Shown here: piece by piece, positions 25,003 through 30,510 of the stretch
How positions within the stretch are numbered: the first letter of the stretch is position 1
Layout: every line of letters starts with the position of its first letter
DNA from: a virus
IMG/VR virus record: IMGVR_UViG_3300022413_000024
Coordinates: 1 to 35,995 of that record
DNA length: 35,995 nt
Strand: one strand, 5' to 3'
Translations under genes and position numbers: made by a program
The notes under the pieces: generated by a model
What the model was told of the DNA's origin: nothing
Seen by the model: the letters and a program-made list of their open reading frames with translations, nothing else
The model's database searches: none

Positions 25003-25290
25003 AATAACGACTACATACCTAACAATGTGCCTAATTTAGACTGCCTTGATAGTTCTGAATTAATGGCGTTTTATGGCGAGGCGCATTTACATAATCGAGT
25101 TAAAGCGCGAGAGTTGTTCGCTTCACGTCCTAAAGGATACTGCCGAGTTACTAAGGATTTAGGACATTATGCGGCTAATCTAGCTACTGCCCAACGTTGC
25201 CGATTGTCAGGCGATATCAACACAGCGCAAGTATACGAGACTATCTGCGATCGTATTTACTCTGAATTGCCTACTTATGCTCAATGGTAG
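25000..25290 (+). CDS. Hypothetical 96-residue protein
   Basis: Protein of 96 residues: an asparagine-rich start (MNNDYIPNNVPNLDCLDS), then helices SSELMAFYGEAHLHNRVKARELF, YAANLATAQRCRLSGDINTAQVYETICDRIYSELP. It is all-helical, with a repeated A-x-x-R-x-x-G pattern. Similar short proteins are common in early operons of gammaproteobacterial phages, but I cannot name a function. The start is fixed by leader copy C, and the gene ends at the next hairpin. Confidence 0.65.
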   Translation: MNNDYIPNNVPNLDCLDSSELMAFYGEAHLHNRVKARELFASRPKGYCRVTKDLGHYAANLATAQRCRLSGDINTAQVYETICDRIYSELPTYAQW

Positions 25291-25333
25291 TTGATAGCAC
25301 TCTAGGCTCTGCGGAGTCTAGACTAGTATCAAC
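25290..25333 (+). promoter_or_regulatory. Intergenic RNA hairpin, copy 2
   Basis: Same outer stem GTTGATA / TATCAAC and flanking GCAC and CTAG as copy 1. The inner stem is TCTAG / CTAGA plus GCTC / GAGT around TGCG. Starts at the last base of the preceding stop codon. The inner sequence changed on both sides so that pairing is kept. Confidence 0.7.
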
Positions 25334-25358
25334 CATAAACCAACTAGATAAGGTGAAA

Positions 25359-25670
25359 ATGATGAAAATGAATAAAGTAACAACTCGCAAAGCTTGGGGT
25401 GACACTGAAGTCAGACGCGTGCTCGATTTATATGACTTCTTCCTGATCTGCCAACGCACGAACACCAAATACACAAAAGCAGGTAGTGTGCGAGAGCTTG
25501 CGGCTAAACTGGAACGCTCTAAAGGCTCTATTGAGGCTAAAATGATGAACGTGTCCGCCGTGCTTGTCTTATTAGGCAAGCCTTATGTCACTGGCTACAA
25601 ACCATTATCTAATTACAATAAAGATTTGGTTAATCAGGTAGGCCAATGGTTCGGGAGGTTGGCAGCATGA
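25359..25670 (+). CDS. Small HTH-like DNA-binding protein
   Basis: Protein of 103 residues starting MMKMNKVTTRKAWGDTE; the ATG at 25359 has AAGGTG just upstream, and a longer reading from 25284 would run over the hairpin. The segment SVRELAAKLERSKGSIEAKMMNVSAVLVLLGKP has the shape of the N-terminal helix-turn-helix of some HNH restriction enzymes, with the L-x-R-(S/T)-x-G-S-(I/V) pattern. Here it stands alone without a nuclease domain. Suggested role: DNA-binding regulator. It overlaps the next micro-gene by ATGA. Confidence 0.55.
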   Translation: MMKMNKVTTRKAWGDTEVRRVLDLYDFFLICQRTNTKYTKAGSVRELAAKLERSKGSIEAKMMNVSAVLVLLGKPYVTGYKPLSNYNKDLVNQVGQWFGRLAA

Positions 25671-25735
25671 AGCCTAAAACACTAGGACAATTCGCGGCTG
25701 GCATTAACAGCTATATCGGGGTATGCGTATCATGA
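25667..25735 (+). CDS. 22-residue micro-gene between two coupled genes
   Basis: ATG overlaps the previous stop (ATGA) and its own stop overlaps the next ATG (ATGA). Encodes MKPKTLGQFAAGINSYIGVC then VS. GGGAGG lies about 13 bases upstream. The double 4-bp overlap suggests it is at least translated as a coupling bridge; a function for the peptide is unknown. Confidence 0.4.
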   Translation: MKPKTLGQFAAGINSYIGVCVS

Positions 25736-25944
25736 AAACAACTCAAGAGCTAATTGCAATCGTCCGTGAACTGAAAACCACTTACCTGGCTATCGATAAC
25801 GGTGCCAGCTTTGCTGATCTCGCCGACCAATGGCATAAAGTAACACTAGCCACTAGTCCGACCGAGCAGGCTAGCATTCTCCAGGCTTTCGATGCTTGGA
25901 TAGAGCAAAGAGAAGCTAAACCCCAACTAACATTAATTAAATAG
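25732..25944 (+). CDS. Hypothetical 70-residue helical protein
   Basis: Protein of 70 residues, MKTTQELIAIVRELKTTYLA, then NGASFADLADQWHKVTLATSPTEQASILQAFDAWIEQRE. It is all-helical with no charged cluster for DNA binding. The start at 25732 is coupled by ATGA to the micro-gene; ATG 25723 would add three residues. Function unknown. Confidence 0.6.
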   Translation: MKTTQELIAIVRELKTTYLAIDNGASFADLADQWHKVTLATSPTEQASILQAFDAWIEQREAKPQLTLIK

Positions 25945-25952
25945 GTGATGAT

Positions 25953-26225
25953 ATGAAAGTACAAAATATGACAAGCTCGCGGGGTAATCCCGTGCCGAAT
26001 CAATTTATTATTAGTGATGGTTTTTGCGAATACTTCCAAAGCTATAAAAGTATTATTGTTAAACGCGAATACCATCACCCAATTAAAACCTACCTTGACG
26101 CTGATACATGGGATTATTCAGTCACTACGGGTAAGTATCGCAATCAATTCCTTGGCGAGACCAAAGCCGAGACACAAAAGAAGATAGACTCAGGCGAGTA
26201 TATCCTGACTGACTTGAACGGGTGA
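25953..26225 (+). CDS. Conserved-type hypothetical phage protein, 90 residues
   Basis: Protein of 90 residues: GNPVPNQFIISDGFCEYFQSYKSIIVKR, then TYLDADTWDYSVTTGKYRNQFLGETKAETQKKIDSGEYILTDLNG. The pattern G-N-x-x-x-N-Q-F-I-I, F-Q-S-Y-x-S-x-I and L-D-x-x-x-W-D-Y-S-x-T-T-x-K-Y-R-x-x-F-L is one I associate with small proteins found across many gammaproteobacterial phages; their function is not known. Normal start with AGGTGATGAT upstream. Confidence 0.7.
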   Translation: MKVQNMTSSRGNPVPNQFIISDGFCEYFQSYKSIIVKREYHHPIKTYLDADTWDYSVTTGKYRNQFLGETKAETQKKIDSGEYILTDLNG

Positions 26226-26228
26226 TTT

Positions 26229-26486
26229 ATGAGAACTATTCAACTCTCGAACTTAGATCCCGATGGCGAAGATATCAACTGCATCTTATCGGGTGACGTG
26301 ATTAAAATTAACTGGGGCGGCACATTGCACCGCTATCGATTAAGTAGAATGGACGCTACCCGCTTGCTAATGTTTGTCGAAGATTTAAACCGGCGATATG
26401 CTGCAGCTGACCGGCACAATACTTATACCGATTGCCAGGATCATACGGGTAAGGAATTCGACCATATAGAACGCAATCCGAAATGA
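26229..26486 (+). CDS. Hypothetical 85-residue protein
   Basis: Protein of 85 residues with early strands (MRTIQLSNLDPDGEDINC, ILSGDVIKINWGG, LHRYRLSRMDATRL) and a helical, charged C-terminal part (LMFVEDLNRRYAAADRHN). Starts 3 bp after the previous stop and overlaps the methyltransferase-like gene by 4 bp, so it may work with that gene. No family recognised. Confidence 0.6.
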   Translation: MRTIQLSNLDPDGEDINCILSGDVIKINWGGTLHRYRLSRMDATRLLMFVEDLNRRYAAADRHNTYTDCQDHTGKEFDHIERNPK

Positions 26487-27058
26487 TATTAATCGGATGC
26501 GAGGAAAGTCAGGTTTTATGCAGTGCTTTCAGGGCGGCGGGTTACAAAGCTTATAGTTGTGACCTGCTGCCCACCAGAGGCAACCCCGATTGGCATTATC
26601 AAGCGGATATCATGGAGGTGATACCACTGCGCCAATGGGATTTGATAATTCTACACCCCGATTGCAGTGCGATGGCAGTTAGCGGTAATCGCTGGTATGG
26701 CAAGGGAATGCCGAGACACTGGCAACGAATAAAGGCTATAAATTGGACGCTAAACTTATGGTCAACCGCACAGGCACACAGTGAAATGGTTGCACTGGAA
26801 AATCCTGTAAGCGTAATATTTTCGTATTTATATGACCCGGTTCAATATGTTCAGCCGTGGCAATTCGGGCATGGCGAAACTAAAAAGACTGGCTTTGCAC
26901 TGCGCAACCTGCCGCCTTTAAAGCCAACCAAGCTGGTAAGTGGGCGCGAGCAACGAGTCTGGAAGATGGGCCCATCACCCACAAGGAAGCGAGATAGAAG
27001 CGAAACCTATTCGGGTATTGCGGATGCTATTGTTAGTCAATGGGGGCCGTTAATTTAA
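26483..27058 (+). CDS. DNA cytosine methyltransferase-like protein
   Basis: Protein of 191 residues with a Rossmann-type start (MILIGCEESQVLCSAFRAAG then YKAYSCDLLPT), close to motifs I-II of phage C5-methyltransferase-like proteins. Motif IV, usually P-P-C, is HPDC (in LIILHPDCSAMAVSGNRWYG), keeping the cysteine but replacing a proline by aspartate. ALENPVSVI follows like the E-N-V motif (here ENP). The protein is shorter than full C5 methyltransferases and lacks an obvious target-recognition domain, as is usual for this phage family. It may modify DNA or nucleotides, or be a non-catalytic relative. The plus operon ends right after it. Confidence 0.6.
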   Translation: MILIGCEESQVLCSAFRAAGYKAYSCDLLPTRGNPDWHYQADIMEVIPLRQWDLIILHPDCSAMAVSGNRWYGKGMPRHWQRIKAINWTLNLWSTAQAHSEMVALENPVSVIFSYLYDPVQYVQPWQFGHGETKKTGFALRNLPPLKPTKLVSGREQRVWKMGPSPTRKRDRSETYSGIADAIVSQWGPLI

Positions 27059-27078
27059 TTATTAGCGGCTCTTTTTTT
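27046..27078 (+). terminator. Rho-independent terminator of the plus accessory operon
   Basis: Stem GCCGTTAAT / ATTAGCGGC (9 pairs, one G-U) around TTAATT, followed by TCTTTTTTT. It includes the stop codon of the methyltransferase-like gene and faces the convergent minus-strand operon. Confidence 0.9.
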
Positions 27079-27134
27079 ACCCTGCCCTTACCCTTACTAA
27101 ATTAAGTTCGTTGCTCTACGGGCCATTTAAACAG

Positions 27135-27548
27135 CTATAAATCACCAATTCTGGCTATTTGTTCCTTTATTTGTAAGTTCCAGGCTTTAATTAGCTCAAG
27201 TAAGTCTTTTTTGTAATATTTAATCGGGTGACGTTTTGTTTCTAACATGTAAGTCACAAAATCCCTTCCATAAAAGTCTTCCATCCAACGAGTATATTCT
27301 ATTGCTGCTGTTCCATATCGCATGCCCCAACCATTGCAGGATTTACATTGGACGTGGATGTTTTCCTCTCGTAAAGCCCAGTAGCTAGAGTGACCTTTAG
27401 CAATAAAATGACCGGCATCGCATTCTTTCCAGTGTTTCCAGGTGCCACACGTCACGCATTGACAATAACCATTATCATTAGCGGCTTTTAATCGGACTAG
27501 CTTTTGTAAGGTTGTTATGGCTTTAGCTTTTGGGTTTTTGGCGGTCAT
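27135..27548 (-). CDS. ninG: NinG/Rap recombination protein
   Basis: Protein of 137 residues of the lambda NinG (Rap) type, an endonuclease-like helper that targets recombination intermediates. Visible: a zinc pair YCQCVTCGTWK, an HNH-like segment CDAGHFIAKGHSSYWALREENIHVQ, and a second zinc pair CKSCN, in the order typical of NinG. The C-terminal helices (LLELIKAWNLQIKEQIARI) are as in the family. Last gene of the minus-strand accessory operon, overlapping the gene before it. Confidence 0.85.
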   Translation of the reverse strand: MTAKNPKAKAITTLQKLVRLKAANDNGYCQCVTCGTWKHWKECDAGHFIAKGHSSYWALREENIHVQCKSCNGWGMRYGTAAIEYTRWMEDFYGRDFVTYMLETKRHPIKYYKKDLLELIKAWNLQIKEQIARIGDL

Positions 27549-27768
27549 ATTTCCACGCTATTTTATCAATTTCCCTGAAAGGCGGTTTATTTAGGTCGGG
27601 ATTGCCGGGGCTTTTAATAACTCTAACCCGGTGCATATATTTACCCGGCACAATCTTCGCCGCTTCTTTCATCATAACATCATCCCAATTGGGGTCGCTT
27701 AATGACTCCACTAAATACTCAATACCGTAGTCGTATTTTGGATTAAACTTCACTTTTTCTTCTCCCAT
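27523..27768 (-). CDS. Hypothetical 81-residue protein upstream of NinG
   Basis: Protein of 81 residues, MGEEKVKFNPKYDYGIEYLV and onward, ending KIAWKYDRQKPKS. ATG 27768 lies inside the end of the preceding gene and has GGAAGG one to two bases away; a GTG at 27795 would add nine residues. The middle IVPGKYMHRVRVIKSPGN is strand-like. It overlaps NinG by 26 bp, so its product is probably coexpressed in recombination. Family not recognised. Confidence 0.55.
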   Translation of the reverse strand: MGEEKVKFNPKYDYGIEYLVESLSDPNWDDVMMKEAAKIVPGKYMHRVRVIKSPGNPDLNKPPFREIDKIAWKYDRQKPKS

Positions 27769-27914
27769 ACCTTCCAGGCTCCGCAATGCGGGCACTGGGT
27801 TTGCTTGTGCGTTTCGATAATTTCAATGCGCCACTTTAAATAATCATCCCATTTATCGGGCTGTTTGGTATGTCGGCATAATTCTGTATTGCCGGTGAAC
27901 TTCTTTTTTACCAT
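27750..27914 (-). CDS. 54-residue zinc-finger-like protein
   Basis: Short gene encoding MVKKKFTGNTELCRHTKQPD, a helix DDYLKWRIEIIETHKQ, then CPHCGAWKVWEKKK. The single C-P-H-C knuckle plus an upstream C-R-H suggest one zinc site (C13, H15, C41, C44). The basic ends fit nucleic-acid contact. The ATG overlaps the end of the 73-residue gene, and its end overlaps the next start by 19 bp. It resembles the zinc-knuckle small proteins often found beside NinG. Confidence 0.6.
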   Translation of the reverse strand: MVKKKFTGNTELCRHTKQPDKWDDYLKWRIEIIETHKQTQCPHCGAWKVWEKKK

Positions 27915-28129
27915 AAAGCCACGCCACGTGGATTAAAACCCGCTTCTCGCTGTATCCGGCGTAAAGCCAAATAATGTTTGTAACATAATCTCGAGCCTCT
28001 GGGTTTCTTCAGAACATATTTAACCAAATCCACATCGATTTGATGTAAGAAACGATAACGGTTTAATACTTTCTTCAATAATACCCGGTCGAGATCGTAA
28101 GTACCCTGGTTCCTACCTTTATTTAACAT
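27908..28129 (-). CDS. Basic 73-residue protein
   Basis: Protein of 73 residues rich in K, R and aromatic residues: MLNKGRNQGTYDLDRVLLKK then VLNRYRFLHQIDVDLVKYVLKKPRG and YLALRRIQREAGFNPRGVALW. It is helical and basic, so nucleic-acid binding is likely. AAGGTG six bases upstream gives a clear start. It is the first gene after the C4-like RNA, so it is the gene whose expression that RNA could govern. Confidence 0.6.
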   Translation of the reverse strand: MLNKGRNQGTYDLDRVLLKKVLNRYRFLHQIDVDLVKYVLKKPRGSRLCYKHYLALRRIQREAGFNPRGVALW

Positions 28130-28342
28130 AAATCACCTTTCCTCACTTTATTTAAGTTACATTTACCGCCCTTTCCTCAGTAGGTAGGCGCTTAATCTAA
28201 AGCTTTTGCCTATCTCCCTGAATACTAGGGGTGCCCTTCTCAGTAGTTCCAAATCGGCCAGCGGACAGTGCGCGGTAGTGGTCCTATTTACCTGGCAACT
28301 TTTACCCGCTTTTTTGACATCAGGCACGGCTAAGCCCCTGCG
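28130..28342 (-). other. Untranslated stretch between the C4-like RNA and the basic protein gene
   Basis: About 210 bp with no supportable coding frame. On the minus strand it lies between the C4-like structure and the next gene and contains AAAAAAGCGGGTAAAAG and a pyrimidine-rich end before the ribosome-binding site. No clear terminator or promoter with both boxes was found by eye. Confidence 0.4.
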
Positions 28343-28351
28343 CTTGTTGAA

Positions 28352-28428
28352 TGTGCTTCGATGTGGCGGCCCCGGTAGCTAAAGCCGGGTGGGGAGAGCA
28401 ACCTCCTATACCGCCACATCGAAACACA
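28352..28428 (-). ncRNA. C4-like antisense RNA (P1 c4 / P4 CI type)
   Basis: A three-way-junction structure. The outer stem pairs 28357-28369 with 28411-28423 (13 perfect pairs, TTCGATGTGGCGG on the plus strand), and a further TGTG/CACA extends it after one mismatch. Inside are two hairpins: CCCGG / CCGGG (28371-28389) and GGAG / CTCC (28393-28406). This is the fold and much of the sequence I know from C4 antisense RNAs of P1/P7 and the CI RNA of P4. Minus-strand orientation is chosen because the ash/icd-like reading (GGCCGCCACATCGAAGCACA) runs that way and the local operon does too. The 114-codon frame at 28320-28664 is then a by-product. Confidence 0.7.
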
Positions 28429-28534
28429 CTCTTTCGGTGGATCGACCGAACGGGATTTAACTTAACTTGCCTAACTTTGCAGGGAACTTGCTTGCATTTG
28501 TCGCTAACTTCGCTTATATTCGCCGAAATGGCTT

Positions 28535-28544
28535 GGAAGTTGCT
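28535..28544 (-). promoter_or_regulatory. Candidate pairing site for the C4-like RNA (seqA-like)
   Basis: On the minus-strand transcript this reads AGCAACTTCC and is complementary over 10 bases, with one G-U, to GGAGGTTGCT in the second hairpin of the C4-like RNA (28397-28406). It lies upstream of that RNA, like seqA upstream of CI RNA in P4. Confidence 0.5.
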
Positions 28545-28595
28545 TGCAGATAGTCCTGCATGAATTAGGGGTCTGATCCCGTTAGCCAAAAGATT

Positions 28596-28628
28596 AAGCC
28601 CTTGTTGATTCGTTCGCAAGGGCTTTTT
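28596..28628 (+). terminator. Rho-independent terminator, plus strand
   Basis: AAGCCCTTG / CAAGGGCTT stem with a 12-base loop followed by a T run on the plus strand. On the minus strand the same stem is followed by AATCTTTT, so it may act weakly there too, just after the 106-residue gene. Confidence 0.7.
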
Positions 28629-28650
28629 CATGCCTATTGAATATGATTTA

Positions 28651-28971
28651 TTAATCCGGTTCATTGTTCTGGTTTAGTTTTTTTGATTCAATCCCGCTTT
28701 TTATCAGCGCCCATAAACCTGCTGCACATTCACATTCGCTATTGGGCGGGATTAAATCTAATCCATGCTCTCGCTGCATGTCCTTGCCAAGCTCCCATGT
28801 TTTTCGAACATTCATCGCTGCATGGCGCAATGCCATCATGGTGTCGATACTCGGGACATCTGGCAGGTCAATCAAATCATTATTAAGTGCATGATTTTGA
28901 TTCCACATCCTGCGAAGTTCTCGCCTTAACTCTGCTTTAGTAAAACTGTTTTCGTATGGTTCAGTATCCAT
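28651..28971 (-). CDS. Hypothetical 106-residue protein, last gene of the junction array
   Basis: Protein of 106 residues: MDTEPYENSFTKAELRRELR, a helix RRMWNQNHALNNDLIDLPDV, DTMMALRHAAMNVRKTWELGKD and a C-terminal part with CECAAGLWALIKSGIESKK. Mostly helical and charged. It begins at a GAGGATAGATAGATGG unit, so start and ribosome-binding site are clear. No known family. Confidence 0.65.
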   Translation of the reverse strand: MDTEPYENSFTKAELRRELRRMWNQNHALNNDLIDLPDVPSIDTMMALRHAAMNVRKTWELGKDMQREHGLDLIPPNSECECAAGLWALIKSGIESKKLNQNNEPD

Positions 28972-28975
28972 CTAT

Positions 28976-29086
28976 CTATCCTCCGATTAAATACCCGATT
29001 AAGACGCCGGCAGCAAACCAGCACCAGCGAATAATTGTTTCTCTGCTAGGGTCGAACCATTCCTGAAAGAATTTATCAATATCCAT
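28976..29086 (-). CDS. 36-residue single-pass membrane protein in junction array
   Basis: Short gene bounded by two junction units. Encodes MDIDKFFQEWFDPSRETIIR then a membrane helix (WCWFAAGVLIGYLIGG) at the very C-terminus. It ends at the first TAG of the next junction. Perfect ribosome-binding spacing from the upstream unit. Role unknown; a membrane-directed early protein is plausible. Confidence 0.6.
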   Translation of the reverse strand: MDIDKFFQEWFDPSRETIIRWCWFAAGVLIGYLIGG

Positions 29087-29290
29087 CTATCTATCCTCCC
29101 CGATTAGGGTAAGCGACCGAATCGTTAAGCCGAGGCGACTTTCACCGTTTATTTCTTCTTTTAATTTTTGATATTCTTCCCAATCACCTGAAAACATTTT
29201 TTCACGCACTATAATGCCATCAAGGTGCGCTGTTTTAACTGCGCTCTCCTGCCGGGTTGCGTGGTAGTGATAAACGTATTTCTTAGCCAT
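29087..29290 (-). CDS. 67-residue hypothetical protein in junction array
   Basis: MAKKYVYHYHATRQESAVKT, then AHLDGIIVREKMFSGDWEEYQKLKEEINGESR and a final strand ending in EDR. Strand-helix-strand outline; the opening K-Y-V-Y-H-Y-H-A and the phrase LDGII resemble small phage proteins with a W-x-x-Y-x-x-L-K-x-x-I helix. It is bounded by two exact junction units, and its TAG is immediately followed by the ATG of the next gene. Function unknown. Confidence 0.6.
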   Translation of the reverse strand: MAKKYVYHYHATRQESAVKTAHLDGIIVREKMFSGDWEEYQKLKEEINGESRLGLTIRSLTLIGEDR

Positions 29291-29407
29291 CTATCTATCC
29301 TCTCGTCTGGGCCATTCAATAGACCCTTTCGCCCTGAACAGGAATTTAAGCCGCCACCAGAAGCTACTAAATACCAGCCTGCGAATACAGTCTTCGTTAG
29401 TATCCAT
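29291..29407 (-). CDS. 38-residue basic protein in junction array
   Basis: Short gene between two exact junction units. Encodes MDTNEDCIRRLVFSSFWWRL then a basic stretch (KFLFRAKGSIEWPRRE) and ends EDR. Amphipathic and tryptophan-rich, so it might touch membranes. Too short for family assignment; translation is supported by the two junctions. Confidence 0.55.
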   Translation of the reverse strand: MDTNEDCIRRLVFSSFWWRLKFLFRAKGSIEWPRREDR

Positions 29408-29411
29408 CTAT

Positions 29412-29537
29412 CTATCCTCCCATCGTACTAATTATTGTCTGGCATCCGTGGATAATTATAGCCACTGCAACAAGCCACAAAGCATTGCCGATTTGAGTTA
29501 GCGAATTAATCAATCGCGTTATCTGGTTGTCATCCAT
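29412..29537 (-). CDS. 41-residue membrane protein in junction array
   Basis: Encodes MDDNQITRLINSLTQIGNAL then a hydrophobic stretch (WLVAVAIIIHGCQTIISTM) and ends GG at the first TAG of the next junction. Single membrane helix. A second in-frame-shifted ATG at 29533 belongs to a different frame and is not used. Role unknown. Confidence 0.55.
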   Translation of the reverse strand: MDDNQITRLINSLTQIGNALWLVAVAIIIHGCQTIISTMGG

Positions 29538-29768
29538 CTATCTATCCTCTGTTTTATTATGCCTGTCCAGGTAAAGACTGAGGACGTTATAGTGCCGGTA
29601 ATGCTCAGGGCCGAAAGCCTCGCTACAATCTTTCATTTTGTCCATGTACCGGCTATAGAAATAACGCGCCGCCCAGAACAAAGCTAATTCGCCAACAGTT
29701 AGGGCCGCCATATCTGGCTTGATTTCAAATGGTTCGGCATTGTTATCGTCAATGTCTATTGTTTCCAT
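29538..29768 (-). CDS. 76-residue hypothetical protein in junction array
   Basis: METIDIDDNNAEPFEIKPDM, an acidic start, then ALTVGELALFWAARYFYSRYMDKMKDCSEAFG and HYRHYNVLSLYLDRHNKTEDR. Helical, aromatic-rich. Starts at an exact junction unit and ends EDR at the next one. No family recognised. Confidence 0.6.
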   Translation of the reverse strand: METIDIDDNNAEPFEIKPDMAALTVGELALFWAARYFYSRYMDKMKDCSEAFGPEHYRHYNVLSLYLDRHNKTEDR

Positions 29769-30218
29769 CTATCTATCCTCCCAAAATCTCGGTAGCCGGT
29801 TCCATGCATCTACCGCATATTCCATGCACTCATCGGAATCTAGCGCGGCATAGGAAGTTCTAAACTCCGTTTCCCATTCACCGCAAGCGGTACATGATGC
29901 CATCGCGCATTTCCCGCCTTGCCCTGCATCGCTAATGCATAAAGTTTCTGGGGTCTCGCCGCATGGGCATTGTTTAATATCCATCCATCTATCCTCTGGG
30001 GGTTCGGGGAGGGGCATCCAGTGGGTGATTCTATAATCATCGAGGCAGTGGGTAACGCGGGCATCGCCCGTTATTTCCTCATATTCCGATTGCTCAAACC
30101 ATGACCCCGCATCCGCTTCATACCGCGCAGCGATAATAGTCTCTGTCTGGAATGCCACCCTTGCTAAAACTGGTGCGTAATAGGGCGGCAATCTATCTTC
30201 TACCTTTATCCATTCCAT
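29769..30218 (-). CDS. Fused DUF551 + Lar-like zinc protein (stop-codon loss at the junction)
   Basis: Protein of 149 residues. Residues 1-77 are a DUF551 protein: MEWIKVEDRLPPYYAPVLA at the start and THWMPLPEPP at the end are the family hallmarks. Residues 79-149 are a Lar-like restriction-alleviation protein: IKQCPCGETPE, then SCTACGEWETEF and AVDAWNRL, with two Cys pairs for zinc. Between them is EDR-W-MD. At the other junctions this codon is TAG; here it is TGG (29985-29987), so the stop is gone and the genes read as one. The GAGGA and ATG of the second gene (29984) remain, so separate translation of the Lar part is still possible. Confidence 0.75.
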   Translation of the reverse strand: MEWIKVEDRLPPYYAPVLARVAFQTETIIAARYEADAGSWFEQSEYEEITGDARVTHCLDDYRITHWMPLPEPPEDRWMDIKQCPCGETPETLCISDAGQGGKCAMASCTACGEWETEFRTSYAALDSDECMEYAVDAWNRLPRFWEDR

Positions 30219-30500
30219 CTATCTATCCTCTATTAAAGGAACCGGATAGTAGTAATACCGAGTTCCTGTGTAATCAATCTCAAAATCAGGGTCTATTGAT
30301 TCAAATATTTTTTTTAGCTGGTCTCTGCGCTCATAAATTAAACCAGGCGCGTCAGAATTTGCGCCATGCAGTCTAAGCAGGTTTTCAAGCTCACCTACCC
30401 TTGCTTGAGCATCTTTTTCACTAAGATAGGCACAAACCGGCCATTCGTTACGGTCTGAATATTCCCCTGTTGTTCCAATAACAACATACACCTTATCCAT
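30219..30500 (-). CDS. 93-residue hypothetical protein in junction array
   Basis: MDKVYVVIGTTGEYSDRNEW then PVCAYLSEKDAQARVGELENLLRLHGANS and RYYYYPVPLIEDR. The opening V-Y-V-V-x-G-x-x-G-E-Y-S-D followed by A-Y-L-S-E-x-D-A-x-x-x-V is a familiar layout of small phage proteins with a strand, a turn and a helix that follows a beta hairpin. It begins the array (junction 30497) and ends EDR at junction 30215. Biochemical role unknown. Confidence 0.65.
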   Translation of the reverse strand: MDKVYVVIGTTGEYSDRNEWPVCAYLSEKDAQARVGELENLLRLHGANSDAPGLIYERRDQLKKIFESIDPDFEIDYTGTRYYYYPVPLIEDR

Positions 30501-30510
30501 CTATCTATCC

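Noticed and set aside
28351-28563. 70-codon plus-strand frame over the C4-like region
   Set aside because: Opposite strand of the same RNA structure; no ribosome-binding site and no plus-strand operon here.
28596-28628. tRNA 3-prime end or phage attachment site, suggested by GATTCGTTCG near a strong stem
   Set aside because: No acceptor or anticodon stem can be found; the element is better explained as a terminator, and no integrase is in the window.
28130-28650. Retron-like msr/msd because of the long inverted repeat
   Set aside because: No reverse transcriptase gene anywhere in the window; the C4 fold explains the repeats.
28320-28664. 114-codon minus-strand frame covering the C4-like region
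   Set aside because: It reads through the paired arms of a structured RNA, has no good ribosome-binding site, and frames over this element are a known by-product in prophages.
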